Position numbers and translations under genes: made by a program. The notes beneath the pieces are model-generated. The model ran no database searches. It was not told where the DNA came from and worked only from the letters and a program-made list of their open reading frames with translations. Below are positions 7,879-17,354 of a stretch of DNA of 64,000 nt, piece by piece. The DNA is taken from positions 868,001 to 932,000 of the forward strand of contig NZ_JAGVRK010000001.1 in the NCBI RefSeq assembly GCF_018283675.1. Reading direction: 5' to 3'. Every line of letters begins with the position of its first letter. Position 1 is the first letter of the stretch. Origin of the DNA: Metabacillus flavus. Lineage in GTDB: Bacteria; Bacillota; Bacilli; Bacillales; Bacillaceae.

Positions 7879-9636
7879 TTAATATTCCATCACAAGCATC
7901 GTCCAGTACTTGAGTGAAGGAACGGTAATGGTTACATTCTCATCCTTTTGAGAAAAGTGAACAGGAACTGGTGCTGCTTGACGGGAGTCAGGTGATGCAG
8001 CCCATATTTTTTTAACTGGTTTATCTTCCTTTATCTGAACTTCCAAACCCCGGATCAGGTCTGGTTCTGGCTGGGTGCCTTCTGCATCCCGCCATTCCAT
8101 CGAATCAGCCTTAGTGAAGTTAATCATATGGATCATACGCTGCCGTCCGCTCGATTTTGAGAATCCCCAAATCTTGCCCTGCTCCGGTTCTGAGTTGATT
8201 TCTATATTAGATGAAGCCTTTAGAGGTACTTGGTGCAATCCATCGCCCCGCAAAAGATTTTGATAAGCAACAAGAAAATCGTAATAGCCAGTAAGCTGTT
8301 CTTTGAACCGTGCTGTCATTTTCAAATTCTTATTCGGGAAATACTCACTCGAAAGCATATGCTCTCCAAGCTCCAAATGAGCGCCTCCTGATGAAAAGAT
8401 GACGCTGTTGGCAAGCAGCACACCAGGTACATTAAAGTTTCCCGGTTTTTCTTTTGACAGATTGTAATTCATATAGGCAGCCAGAACCGTATTTTTCCCG
8501 CCTGAATAGTCAGCATTGTCATCTATGATTCTTTTCAGATCCTTATACTGTTTGTATTCATCCCATACTTCCGTATACATAAAATTAACTGGAGTGGTTC
8601 CTATTTGTTCTTGGCCGTATTGATTCACAGCATTCATGACGAGTGATTTGTCAGGTGCTTTACTTTTTCCGTGATGAAGAAATTCGTCAAATTCCTCTTC
8701 AAGGTTCAACTTATTTCCATCATAATCATAAACCTCGCCCCGCGGTCCCAGCTGGTCAATGTGCCATCCATCAAAGGCAAGATGCTGATAGATCTCATTT
8801 TGCTTTGAAAGAATGTATTGCTGCCATTCCGGGTTTCCAGAGTTCAGTAAATACACATTGCTCTTCCAGTCCTCCGGTAGCGGATGGATGTCTTGTTCGG
8901 CGTGATTTTCATCCTTATAGACTCTCCATTCATCCTTGACCCCGTCCGGGCCGGCGTTCTCATATGTGCCGTAAATTAGATTATAAGCCATGGTTTGCAT
9001 ATTAAACTCTTTAGCGCTGGCTATATAGTTTTTTAAAACTGGGACAGAAACATCCCGATTTGCAATGTCCTCCCACTGCTGCTGAATCTCACCATCCTCC
9101 ATTTTTAAAGGGTTATGGTGTTTGAATTGCCAGTCATAAAATTGAAGCCCATTTATATGATAGCGATTTAATTGCTTTAAGACCGAAGCAGAGTTTTCAG
9201 TGGCCTTATCAGAGAAATCGGATAAAAATCCGTAGCGCGGAAACTTGCTCCAATCGCTTGAAATGTCTATACCAATTGTAAAACGCTGCCCGTCAATAAC
9301 CGTTTCCGCCAAATATCCTCTGTAGTCATCCTTTGGAGGAGTCCAGTTCCAGTTTGTTTTGCTTTTGCTTAACGAAACAGTTTGAGAATCAACCGGAGAA
9401 TCCAGATGATAGTAACGAATGATTGCTGTTTTCTGCTTTGATTTTCGGGGGAGTGTTAAAGAGAAAGAGATGGTTTCGCCTGGAGCGAAGCGTGCCTTAT
9501 TGAGATTAAGCTGTGCAGCGACTTCCTTTTCCGGTGAAGAATCAGGCTTGGGCTGAAGAGAATCATAAAGAAAAAACATGCCGAGCACCGCCAATATCAG
9601 GGTTAAAATAGCAAGGAAACGAATGGATCCTTTCAT
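7879..9636 (-). CDS. Glycoside hydrolase family 66 (dextranase / cycloisomaltooligosaccharide-forming type)
   Basis: 585 residues with an N-terminal hydrophobic segment (RFLAILTLILAVLGMFFLY), so it is exported and possibly membrane-anchored. A beta-sandwich domain precedes a (beta/alpha)8 barrel with the GH66 signatures FDGWHIDQLG (the Asp fits the nucleophile) and FMYTEVWDEY (the Glu fits the acid/base). GH66 enzymes cut alpha-1,6-glucan (dextran) or cyclise isomalto-oligosaccharides. It is shorter than multidomain dextranases and lacks an obvious carbohydrate-binding module. The ATG at 9636 follows GGAGG; an ATG 15 bases earlier overlaps that site. It lies just downstream of the secreted GH31 gene on the same strand. 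Confidence 0.85.
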   Translation of the reverse strand: MKGSIRFLAILTLILAVLGMFFLYDSLQPKPDSSPEKEVAAQLNLNKARFAPGETISFSLTLPRKSKQKTAIIRYYHLDSPVDSQTVSLSKSKTNWNWTPPKDDYRGYLAETVIDGQRFTIGIDISSDWSKFPRYGFLSDFSDKATENSASVLKQLNRYHINGLQFYDWQFKHHNPLKMEDGEIQQQWEDIANRDVSVPVLKNYIASAKEFNMQTMAYNLIYGTYENAGPDGVKDEWRVYKDENHAEQDIHPLPEDWKSNVYLLNSGNPEWQQYILSKQNEIYQHLAFDGWHIDQLGPRGEVYDYDGNKLNLEEEFDEFLHHGKSKAPDKSLVMNAVNQYGQEQIGTTPVNFMYTEVWDEYKQYKDLKRIIDDNADYSGGKNTVLAAYMNYNLSKEKPGNFNVPGVLLANSVIFSSGGAHLELGEHMLSSEYFPNKNLKMTARFKEQLTGYYDFLVAYQNLLRGDGLHQVPLKASSNIEINSEPEQGKIWGFSKSSGRQRMIHMINFTKADSMEWRDAEGTQPEPDLIRGLEVQIKEDKPVKKIWAASPDSRQAAPVPVHFSQKDENVTITVPSLKYWTMLVMEY

Positions 9637-9695
9637 GAAAATTTCCTCCATATAAGAAAAGGGACTGCCGGCAGTAAACCGGCAGTCTCTTTAAA

Positions 9696-12239
9696 TTATC
9701 GTACGGTAACGTCTCTTTTTTCATTTGCAGGGATGCTCACATAAAGCGTCTTCGTTTTTTCATCGAAGAAGTAAGTGCGGCTTCCGTTTGTTACTCTATC
9801 CACTGAGTTTACAGCTTTGTATTTCTTCATTCCAGCTGTCACTCTTCTAGGATTCTCTGCATTGTGAAGTTTTAGAGTATATTGATCTAGTTTCGTATCT
9901 TTATAATTTTGCTTAAGTTTCTTTTGTGAGAATACTACACTGTGCTTGCTTTTGCGCTCAACGGACAATTTCGTTTCGTTGAATTCACCTTTTTTCTTGG
10001 CATCAAGAGTAGCAGCATCATCTTCATAGAAGCTGTATTCTGCTTTCTTGTCAAGGTACGTGTCAAGTACAAGGTTTTCAAGCGGTTTTTCACCAGTGTA
10101 TTGCTGTACATCACGTGTTGGAATCATAGAATCTTTTTTCACGAACATTGGCATTTCTTCAAGCTTAGCACTTACATGAATCGTGCGTCCGCCTTTGTAT
10201 TCTTTTCCAGAAACAAAGTCAACCCAAGTGTGGCCTTCTGGAAGGTAAACATTACGGGAAGTTTGTCCTTCTTTTACAACAGGAGCAACCATTAGAGAAT
10301 CACCGAACATGAATTGATCTGCGATGTCATATGTGTTTTCATCTTCCTGGAATTGGTACACAAGCGGCTGCTGAACTGGCTTACCTGTTTCAGAAGCATC
10401 TTGGAACGCGTTGTATAGGTAAGGAAGCAATTTGTAACGCTGTTCGATGTACTTTTTGCTGATTGATTCTACTTCTGGTCCGAATGCCCATGGCTCTTGA
10501 CCTTGCTTGATTTCAGACTTTTTGTCACTATCGTAGTGAATACGGGCAAACGGATACAGGGATCCAATTTGAATCCAGCGGGCATACATTTCTGCAGTCG
10601 GACGTTTTGCAAATCCTCCGATATCCGTTCCAACGTTTGCTACACCGGACATTCCGATGTTCATATGGCTAGGAAGGGACATTTGCAGATGTTCCCAAGT
10701 ACTAACTGTATCGCCAGTCCATAGTGCTGAATAACGCTGAGTTCCTGCATACATATCACGAGTCAGTACGAATGGACGCTCGTTTGGTTTGTGCATGCCC
10801 CAAGCATTATAAGTAGCCTCTGCTTCGTCATGGCCGTAAATGTTGTGGTACTCAGTGTGAAGAATTTTGTTATCGTCGTATCCAAAATAAGAATCAAGCG
10901 GCATTGTATGATTATGCTGTGCATCATCACGGAATACAGCTGGTTCATTCATGTCATTCCATACGCCGTCAATACCTTCGTCAAACAGAGCGCTGTGGTT
11001 TTTCGTCCACCAATCGCGAACTTCCTGTTTGGAGAAGTCAGGGAATACGGAATCTCCAGGCCAAACAGGTCCGACGAATGGAGTTCCGTCTGCATTTTTA
11101 GCCCAATAATCGTTTTTTGTACCTTCTTGGTAAGACTTATTGTTTTCATCCACTTTTACAGCGGGGTCATTGATGGCAATAGTATGGAACCCTTCCATTG
11201 CTTCAACTTGTTTAAGAGCATCTTTAAACTTGTCATTCCATGTGAATACGCGGAATCCATCCATGTAGTCGATGTCAAAGTGCATCGTGTCAACCGGGAT
11301 TTTCTTTTCACGGTATGTTTTCGCTACATTTACAATTTCATCTGCATCATATTCCCACTTACTTTGGTGAAGTCCCATGGACCATTCAGGAGGAAGTTCC
11401 TGCTTTCCTGTAAGCTCAGTGTAGCGGTCAACAACGTCAGAGATTTCAGGACCGTTCATGAAGTAGTACGTTAAATCTCCGCCGTTAGCGTAGAAGTAGT
11501 AGTAGTCATCAGATTCTGAAGCCATTTCGTAGTATGAACGGTGAGTGTTATCGAACATAATTCCGTATGCTTTTTCATTCTTAAGACCAATAAAGAAAGG
11601 AATGCTTGTGTAGATGTATTTTGTATCTTTATCATATCCGTAAGCATCTGTATTCCACATTCCGATGCTTTCGCCGCGCTGGTTCAAATTCAGTCCAGCT
11701 TGCTCTCCGAAACCGTAGAATGCTTCATTTTTATCGGTTTTTTTGTAAACGTAAGGTTTTCCGTCTTCATAGCCGGATGTGCTTCCGTTTTCCATGTAAT
11801 CTTCATTAATCACATTTCCTTTGTGATCCATGAATTTCACGCCGAATGTATCTTTTTTAATATGAATGATAAGTTCTTTTGTTTTTAACTCGTATACATT
11901 GCCTTTATCTTTTGCTGTGAATCTTGGAGTCTTCCAATCTTTCTTTGCGATACCGCGGGAAGTGTACTCTTCTTTTCCTTTTTCAAGGATGGATACCTTC
12001 GCAAGATCATCTGCAAACAGACGAATGAATGCGTCTTTGTTTCCAAGGTCAAATTTCACCCCGTTGTCGAGCTTTTCGATCCCTTTAACTGATAGCTTTT
12101 CCAGCTTGTCTTTCGCTAAGGGTGTATCTGCTTCCGGCTGTGTAACAGCTAGTGCGTTTGGAGCAAGAGCTGTTGCTGCCATTCCCATTGCAAGGGAAGC
12201 GGAGATAACTCCTTTAATGATGCGTTGTGACTTTTTCAT
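9696..12239 (-). CDS. Secreted GH31 alpha-glucosidase / alpha-glucosyltransferase
   Basis: 847 residues from the ATG at 12239, which follows a CGAGGTGG site and begins a classical signal peptide (MKKSQRIIKG then a hydrophobic core ending ALAPNALA). GH31 motifs are clear: an N-terminal sandwich domain, WSMGLHQSKWEYDADEIVNV, the nucleophile loop DGVWNDMNEPAVF, NVGTDIGGFAKRPTAE, and C-terminal beta domains. Family members hydrolyse or transfer alpha-glucosyl units. With GH66 next to it, an alpha-1,6-glucan substrate is the natural inference. The gap to GH66 is about 60 bases with a weak hairpin, so co-transcription is likely. Confidence 0.9.
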   Translation of the reverse strand: MKKSQRIIKGVISASLAMGMAATALAPNALAVTQPEADTPLAKDKLEKLSVKGIEKLDNGVKFDLGNKDAFIRLFADDLAKVSILEKGKEEYTSRGIAKKDWKTPRFTAKDKGNVYELKTKELIIHIKKDTFGVKFMDHKGNVINEDYMENGSTSGYEDGKPYVYKKTDKNEAFYGFGEQAGLNLNQRGESIGMWNTDAYGYDKDTKYIYTSIPFFIGLKNEKAYGIMFDNTHRSYYEMASESDDYYYFYANGGDLTYYFMNGPEISDVVDRYTELTGKQELPPEWSMGLHQSKWEYDADEIVNVAKTYREKKIPVDTMHFDIDYMDGFRVFTWNDKFKDALKQVEAMEGFHTIAINDPAVKVDENNKSYQEGTKNDYWAKNADGTPFVGPVWPGDSVFPDFSKQEVRDWWTKNHSALFDEGIDGVWNDMNEPAVFRDDAQHNHTMPLDSYFGYDDNKILHTEYHNIYGHDEAEATYNAWGMHKPNERPFVLTRDMYAGTQRYSALWTGDTVSTWEHLQMSLPSHMNIGMSGVANVGTDIGGFAKRPTAEMYARWIQIGSLYPFARIHYDSDKKSEIKQGQEPWAFGPEVESISKKYIEQRYKLLPYLYNAFQDASETGKPVQQPLVYQFQEDENTYDIADQFMFGDSLMVAPVVKEGQTSRNVYLPEGHTWVDFVSGKEYKGGRTIHVSAKLEEMPMFVKKDSMIPTRDVQQYTGEKPLENLVLDTYLDKKAEYSFYEDDAATLDAKKKGEFNETKLSVERKSKHSVVFSQKKLKQNYKDTKLDQYTLKLHNAENPRRVTAGMKKYKAVNSVDRVTNGSRTYFFDEKTKTLYVSIPANEKRDVTVR

Positions 12240-12401
12240 CTTCCACCTCGTTAAAAAGATTTTTGTAAACCATTCGTTGTGCACACGATGGCACAAGTCA
12301 AAATATAGACTCAATCACATAATTTCGCAATCCATTAAATGTATATATATATGAGCGGAATCTAACATGCCATTGTACCTTTAACCCTTATAATTCAATA
12401 G

Positions 12402-12417
12402 TTTGCAAACGTTTTTC
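12402..12417. promoter_or_regulatory. LacI/CcpA-type operator upstream of the GH31 gene
   Basis: TTTGCAAACGTTTTTC has the AAACGTTT core (12407-12414) shared with the palindrome in front of the lacI gene at 16.3 kb. It could be a CcpA cre or a site for that LacI protein. On the minus strand a TACAAT -10 lies about 30 bases downstream. The rest of the 12240-12697 gap is AT-rich and shows no gene. Confidence 0.45.
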
Positions 12418-12697
12418 AAAGAATGTGGAACCAGTGCCGCATCGTTTAGAAAATAAACCGATATGTCTAGACAAGTTCATGGCGTTACATTATGTAGATC
12501 AATAGTCCTCTTTTGTGTAATAAAAGAAATATTTTAGATACTTCTATTGATAGATAAGGGTTCCAACGTAAATGAAAAGTAAAAATACGATATAAATCTA
12601 TTTTTCTGAATATTTAAGCGAGCATCATTTTTGAAATTTCTATTCCGATAAAGGATAATTAAAAACGAAATCTGGTAAGTGAAGGGAGCTAGTTTAA

Positions 12698-13528
12698 ATG
12701 GTTAAAAGTTTACAGGAAACCACCACACTTCATAATGGAGTGAAAATGCCATGGTTCGGTCTTGGTGTTTGGAAAGTAGAAGACGGGAACGAAGTGGTAA
12801 GCTCCGTAAAAGCTGCCATCAAAGCAGGATACCGCAGCATCGATACTGCAGCGGCATATAAAAATGAAGAAGGCGTTGGACAGGCTATTAAGGATAGCGG
12901 AATTCCCCGCGAAGAACTCTTCATTACAACAAAATTGTGGAATGCGGACCAAGGATATGATTCCGCACTAAAAGCATTCGAAGACAGCATGGAAAAATTG
13001 GGTCTGGATTATTTGGATCTCTATTTAATTCATTGGCCTGTTGAAGGAAAATACAAAGACTCCTGGAAAGCAATGGAGAAGCTTTACAAGGACGGCAAAA
13101 TCAAAGCAATCGGAGTCAGCAACTTCCAGGTTCATCATTTGGAAGACTTAATGAAGGACGCTGAAGTGGTGCCGATGGTCAACCAAATTGAGTTCCATCC
13201 GAAGCTTTCACAGGAAAAAGTCCGGGCATTCTGTAAAGAAAACAGCATCCAGGTGGAAGCATGGTCTCCTTTAATGCAAGGGCAATTATTTGAGGAACCG
13301 GTTTTGAAGGAAATTGCTGAAAAACACGGTAAGTCCGTGGCACACGTTATTCTCCGCTGGGATATTCAAAGCGGTGTCGTGACCATTCCTAAATCCGTTA
13401 AAGAACACCGCATTCAAGGAAATGCCGATATCTTTGATTTTGAACTGACTCAAGAGGACATGGAAAAAATCGACGCGTTGAATGAAGACAAGCGGGTAGG
13501 TCCAGATCCTGATAACTTTGATTTCTAA
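12698..13528 (+). CDS. yvgN: Aldo/keto reductase, YvgN-like
   Basis: 276 residues that read closely like B. subtilis YvgN (glyoxal/methylglyoxal reductase). AKR landmarks are [18 protein letters not shown] (catalytic Asp and Tyr), LWNADQGYD (catalytic Lys in the preceding TTK), YLIHWP (catalytic His), [10 protein letters not shown] and [10 protein letters not shown] (NADPH contacts). It is cytosolic and NADPH-dependent. The ATG follows GAAGGGAG. A terminator lies just after the stop. Confidence 0.9.
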   Translation: MVKSLQETTTLHNGVKMPWFGLGVWKVEDGNEVVSSVKAAIKAGYRSIDTAAAYKNEEGVGQAIKDSGIPREELFITTKLWNADQGYDSALKAFEDSMEKLGLDYLDLYLIHWPVEGKYKDSWKAMEKLYKDGKIKAIGVSNFQVHHLEDLMKDAEVVPMVNQIEFHPKLSQEKVRAFCKENSIQVEAWSPLMQGQLFEEPVLKEIAEKHGKSVAHVILRWDIQSGVVTIPKSVKEHRIQGNADIFDFELTQEDMEKIDALNEDKRVGPDPDNFDF

Positions 13529-13536
13529 TAAAATGA

Positions 13537-13573
13537 AAACCGCCCCGCTTCGATTGAAGCAGGGCGGTTTTTT
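13537..13573. terminator. Bidirectional terminator
   Basis: AAAACCGCCCCGCTTC pairs with GAAGCAGGGCGGTTTT and is followed by T. It lies between the convergent yvgN and pseudouridine synthase genes. Confidence 0.9.
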
Positions 13574-14463
13574 TAAGGTTTCCATCGTTTCATGTCAGCA
13601 GGAAACGGAGCGGTTAAATCGATTTTTTCATTTGTAATAGGATGGTGAAAGCGGATGCGTGCTGCATGCAGTGCTTGTCTTTCTATTAAGTCTGAAGGAG
13701 TTCCGTATAGCCTGTCTCCAATTATCGGGTTCCCGATATGACTTAGATGTACCCGGATTTGATGTGTTCTTCCGGTTTCAAGCTGAACCTTTAAAACGGC
13801 TGCGGAAGAACTGCTCTGCACCATTTCATAATGGGTAACAGCAGGCTGGCCTCCGGGAGATACCCTTCTTTTAGAGGGGTGATGGCGATCTTTCCCGATG
13901 GGCTGGGAAATCGTCCCTTTCTTAGGTTTCGGCTCTCCTTGAACAGCCGCAATATAGGTGCGGGAAATCAAATGCTCCTGCAGGGCCTTATCCATAATAG
14001 CCTGTGCGAGGGCATGCTTCGCAAATAAAATCGCCCCTGACGTATCCTCATCAAGCCGATGAACATGGCGAACCGCAGCATCCTCTCCCTGCATCATGTA
14101 GTAAAAAGCAAGAGCATTCGCGAGTGTGCCGGTTTCTCCAGGAGAATTCGGGTGGGTCTTCATGCCTGCCGGTTTATTTATAGCAATTATATGATCATCT
14201 TCAAACAAAATATCAAGCTCCATGAATTCTGAAACGATATCATTCTTCTCTGCCTTAAAAACCTCAAGGCTGACAACGTCGCCATTATGGACGAGCGGAT
14301 TTTCCGCACTAAGAATTGTTCCATTAACCTTTAAGCCGTTTGCTTTACGGTAATGATGAATGACTCCTTTTGACGCACCGGCTGTTTGAATCAAGAATTC
14401 ATTCACATATACAGGTGCAAGATCAGTCACTTTATACTCAAGCCATGTACCTCTTTTTCTCAT
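13573..14463 (-). CDS. RluA-family rRNA/tRNA pseudouridine synthase
   Basis: 296 residues. An S4-like RNA-binding N-terminus (about residues 15-80) precedes the RluA catalytic domain with HVHRLDEDTSGAILFAK, whose Asp is the catalytic residue, then a LETGRTHQIRVHLSHIGNPI motif. It converts uridine to pseudouridine in structured RNA; the target position is not readable here. The ATG at 14463 is preceded by AAGGGGAAAATGG; the frame remains open well upstream, but that extension has an unlikely composition. Confidence 0.85.
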   Translation of the reverse strand: MRKRGTWLEYKVTDLAPVYVNEFLIQTAGASKGVIHHYRKANGLKVNGTILSAENPLVHNGDVVSLEVFKAEKNDIVSEFMELDILFEDDHIIAINKPAGMKTHPNSPGETGTLANALAFYYMMQGEDAAVRHVHRLDEDTSGAILFAKHALAQAIMDKALQEHLISRTYIAAVQGEPKPKKGTISQPIGKDRHHPSKRRVSPGGQPAVTHYEMVQSSSSAAVLKVQLETGRTHQIRVHLSHIGNPIIGDRLYGTPSDLIERQALHAARIRFHHPITNEKIDLTAPFPADMKRWKP

Positions 14464-14610
14464 CCATTTTCCCCTTATCTTAGCAGTTTCTAGAGTGAGT
14501 ATACCGGACAAAACCACCTCACGGCAAACGAGGAAACACTTACCTGTCTTTTGGCCGTCCCTCCTGTGATATTCTGATGTTACGAATACTCGGTTAAAAG
14601 GGTGGGGTAT

Positions 14611-15012
14611 ATGAAAATCGTAACAGCATCGACAGACGAACAGGAACAGCACATCGAAGAACTGATTGAAGAAATGTACAAAGAAGTCTTCCCAATCTAC
14701 TTCTCGGATGAAACCATCGGGCAATTTGAAAAAATGTCCGTCCTGAAACCAACTGAAGAAACCATGATTTACAACGGAACGTTAAAAGAAGCTTTCGAAA
14801 TTATGTCCAGCCTTCAAACCTTAATCGCCGTTCTCAAACACGCAGACGAGCAAGAAAAACAGGAATACGCCGGTCTGTACGACCGAAACCGTGAAATACT
14901 TGGCCGCTATGGCTATGATCTCCCACTGAGCATCAGCGATTTTTTAACCGCCGGCGGCCAGCGGAACCTATTCAGCCGCTACACACGAGCCGCCAATAAA
15001 TATTTGATATGA
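14611..15012 (+). CDS. yhcU: YhcU-like protein (DUF5365)
   Basis: 133 residues starting MKIVTASTDEQEQHIEELIE, which matches my recollection of B. subtilis YhcU, an acidic cytosolic protein of unknown function. The ATG sits behind GGTGGGG. The assignment is supported by the yhcV-yhcW-yhcX order downstream, although about 4 kb of other genes now separate yhcU from yhcV. Confidence 0.7.
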   Translation: MKIVTASTDEQEQHIEELIEEMYKEVFPIYFSDETIGQFEKMSVLKPTEETMIYNGTLKEAFEIMSSLQTLIAVLKHADEQEKQEYAGLYDRNREILGRYGYDLPLSISDFLTAGGQRNLFSRYTRAANKYLI

Positions 15013-15015
15013 GGA

Positions 15016-15048
15016 AAAGCTCTTCCGATAGGGGAAGGGCTTTTTTTA
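15016..15048 (+). terminator. Terminator of yhcU
   Basis: AAAGCTCTTCC and GGAAGGGCTTT form the stem, followed by a T-run. The remaining 200 bases before the next terminator are purine-rich with loose GGAAC/GGCTGG repeats and no gene. Confidence 0.8.
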
Positions 15049-15245
15049 TATGGGATGGAGAGGTGTTATGCGGTTTATTAGCAGGGGAGCTGATGGGAAA
15101 GAAGGTGGGATCGGCTGGAGGAGTAGGAACAGGCTGGTACTAAACTAGGAACGGCATGAAAAGAGAACGGAACGGCTGGAAAAATGAGTTTGGCCGGAAA
15201 GAGGGTCGACGCGTCTGAGAACGGACAGCCGCGCTAAACAACACC

Positions 15246-15276
15246 AAAAAACAGCCCGCTCAGCGCGGGCTGTTTT
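15246..15276 (-). terminator. Terminator of the bdbC-thioredoxin pair
   Basis: ACAGCCCGC and GCGGGCTGT form the stem; on the minus strand a T-run follows just beyond the stop codon. Confidence 0.85.
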
Positions 15277-15746
15277 CATTTGCCTGACCATTCTTTCAGT
15301 AGCGGTTCCAGCTCTGCTTTTGTTTTTTCGCCTTCGGAAGCATCTGCTTCTTTTCCGTTTTTATAGTGGACGAGTGTTGGCGTTCCAGTGATGCCGTATG
15401 TGTCCCAGTAGTCAGGGAATTCTTTCAGGTTAAACTGGTCAATGTTGATGTTCATGTCTTTAGCAAGCGGCATAAGCTCCGGGGTTGTACGCTTGCAGTG
15501 AGGACAGTCGGATGCGTAGAAATAGACGATGAAGTCTTCGCCGCTTTTAATTTTTTTATCGAGTTCGTCAGGCAAGATGTTGTTTTGATAGTTCGGGTCA
15601 TCCAATAGGGCTTCGGTGGATGGATCCAATGTGGTTTTTCCGTATGGATTGCCTTTGGCGGTTTCTTGTTTTTGATAGTTGGTGAAAAAGGCTAGTGCCC
15701 CGAATAGAACAATAAAGATAGCGGCGAAAATTATGACTTTCTTCAA
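15276..15746 (-). CDS. Membrane-anchored thioredoxin-fold protein with CPHC site
   Basis: 156 residues. An N-terminal membrane anchor (KVIIFAAIFIVLFGALAFF) is followed by an extracytoplasmic thioredoxin fold with YFYASDCPHCKRTTPEL and the cis-proline loop GITGTPTLVHY. CPHC is the active site typical of oxidising DsbA-type enzymes rather than reducing thioredoxins (CGPC). It starts one base after the bdbC stop codon, so it is probably the partner oxidised by BdbC. It replaces the larger BdbD found with BdbC in B. subtilis. Confidence 0.85.
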   Translation of the reverse strand: MKKVIIFAAIFIVLFGALAFFTNYQKQETAKGNPYGKTTLDPSTEALLDDPNYQNNILPDELDKKIKSGEDFIVYFYASDCPHCKRTTPELMPLAKDMNINIDQFNLKEFPDYWDTYGITGTPTLVHYKNGKEADASEGEKTKAELEPLLKEWSGK

Positions 15747-15747
15747 A

Positions 15748-16179
15748 TTAGCGACCTGCCTTTCTTATTTTCAAAATCATGATGCTTGAGATGATAATCA
15801 TTGTAAAACCGATTAAGGCAAGGAATGGAATGGTGATGAAACCGAGCCAGTTAATGTATTCGCCTGTGCAGGGAATTCTTCCGCAGGATCCTGCGTGGTC
15901 TGCCAAAAAGGGTATTTTCTGCAGGCTGTAATGATAGATGGAAATAAGTGCGCCGATGCTTGAGAGAATCAGGCTGTATAGAGCGATGCTGTAGTCTTTC
16001 TTCGCTATAGCGATTCCAAGTATAATGACTTGGGGATACATCAGAATTCTCTGATACCAGCATAGATCGCATGGTACAAAACCGACGATTTCAGAGAAGT
16101 ACAGACTGCCAAGAGTGGATGCGAAGGAAGCGATCCAAGCAAATAATAGCCAATTTTCAAGTGATTTATTTTCAGGCAT
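15748..16179 (-). CDS. bdbC: BdbC/DsbB-like disulfide oxidoreductase
   Basis: 143 residues, four membrane segments and two cysteine pairs: VPCDLCWYQRILMYPQ and CGRIPCTGEYINWLGF, the DsbB/BdbC signature. It re-oxidises the thiol oxidase partner and passes electrons to quinone. The ATG at 16179 follows AGGAGACCTCT. It is the first gene of a two-gene operon divergent from lacI. Confidence 0.9.
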   Translation of the reverse strand: MPENKSLENWLLFAWIASFASTLGSLYFSEIVGFVPCDLCWYQRILMYPQVIILGIAIAKKDYSIALYSLILSSIGALISIYHYSLQKIPFLADHAGSCGRIPCTGEYINWLGFITIPFLALIGFTMIIISSIMILKIRKAGR

Positions 16180-16262
16180 AGAGGTCTCCTCGCCAACAGT
16201 ATTAGACAAGAAAATTATAGTATAGGGAGAAGAAGATTGTAAACACAGATTCTTCTTGAATG

Positions 16263-16318
16263 TTGACAACGTTTTCACAAGTGAACTACAATGAGTATAT
16301 AACGTAAACGTTTACGTT
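16263..16318 (+). promoter_or_regulatory. Promoter, cre-like site and LacI operator of lacI-malL
   Basis: TTGACA (16263-16268) and TACAAT (16287-16292) form a promoter with an 18-base spacer. The -35 overlaps TGACAACGTTTTCA (16264-16277), one mismatch from the CcpA cre consensus. A perfect 18-base palindrome AACGTAAACGTTTACGTT (16301-16318) sits just after the -10, where a bound LacI protein would block transcription. This implies autoregulation plus catabolite repression. Confidence 0.75.
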
Positions 16319-16334
16319 CCAAAAAGGAAGTGCT

Positions 16335-17342
16335 TTGATTTTGAGACCGACAATTAAAGATGTGGCCAAGCAATCAGGGGTATCTGTTGCTACTGTTTCC
16401 AGAATTGTGAATGGACTTCCGGGCTATTCACCTGAAACAAGGAAAAAGGTCATGAGGGTTATTGAAGAACTGGGTTATAAACCGAACGCAGTAGCAAGGA
16501 ATTTAGTTAGCCGGAAGACAAGTACGATCGGGGTTTTGCTGCCGCAGCTTTCAAGCCATTTTGCAGCCAAGCTGCTCCAGGGGATTGAAGATGAAGCCCA
16601 TACTAGGCGGTATAGTGTAGTAATCTGCAATACAGATTCCAACGGAAAAAGAACACAGGATTACTTGGAACTACTGAGGGAGAAACAAGTTGAAGGCATA
16701 TTATTCGCGAGTGAATTATTGACAGAAGAATATGCCGGAACCCTGCAGGGATTTGGTATTCCCGCGGCCGTTATTGCTACAACGTCCCATGTGCCTTCCA
16801 TCCCTTTTATAAAAGTAGATGACGAAGCAGCCTCATACTCAGCTGTTCAATTTTTGATAAAAAAAGGCCATCAAAGAATTGGGATGATCAGCGGGACGAA
16901 ACATGACCCGATATCGGGCACACCAAGGATTAACGGCTTGAAAAAAGCGTTTATTGAAAACGGTATTCCATTTGAAGAAGGACTTATTGAATACGGTGAT
17001 TTCGGCTTTAAGAGCGGGTATGAAGCAATGAAACGGCTGTATCAAAAAAATCCGGAGATGACCGCTGTTTTTGCAGCCAGTGATGAGATGGCGCTTGGAA
17101 TATTATCCTTCTGCTATGAAAAAGGAATGAAAGTCCCGGAAGAGTTATCGGTAATTGGCTACGATGATACGGATATAGCGACCATGTCGATTCCTCCCCT
17201 GACGACTGTACACCAGCCTATTCAGGAGATGGGCACGGAAGCGGTTCGTATGCTGATGAAGATGATTGATGGAAATCAGCCGGAAAGCAAGCTAATGTCT
17301 TACAGGATAACAGAGAGAGCTTCAGTGAAAAATCTGACATAG
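16335..17342 (+). CDS. LacI-family transcriptional regulator
   Basis: 335 residues. The N-terminal HTH reads TIKDVAKQSGVSVATVSRIV with the hinge helix NAVARNLVSRKT, then a periplasmic-binding-like effector domain with IGVLLPQLSSHFAAKLL and VIGYDDTDIATMSIPPLTTV. It starts with TTG (16335, or 16341) after AAAGGAAG. It is 12 bases from malL and probably represses it through the palindrome upstream, with an isomalto- or malto-oligosaccharide as inducer (inferred from context). Confidence 0.9.
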   Translation: MILRPTIKDVAKQSGVSVATVSRIVNGLPGYSPETRKKVMRVIEELGYKPNAVARNLVSRKTSTIGVLLPQLSSHFAAKLLQGIEDEAHTRRYSVVICNTDSNGKRTQDYLELLREKQVEGILFASELLTEEYAGTLQGFGIPAAVIATTSHVPSIPFIKVDDEAASYSAVQFLIKKGHQRIGMISGTKHDPISGTPRINGLKKAFIENGIPFEEGLIEYGDFGFKSGYEAMKRLYQKNPEMTAVFAASDEMALGILSFCYEKGMKVPEELSVIGYDDTDIATMSIPPLTTVHQPIQEMGTEAVRMLMKMIDGNQPESKLMSYRITERASVKNLT

Positions 17343-17354
17343 GAGTTGGGGATC

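Noticed and set aside
10791-11474. 227-residue frame opposite the GH31 gene
   Set aside because: It lies entirely antisense to a clearly coding, conserved GH31 domain and has no ribosome site or family features.
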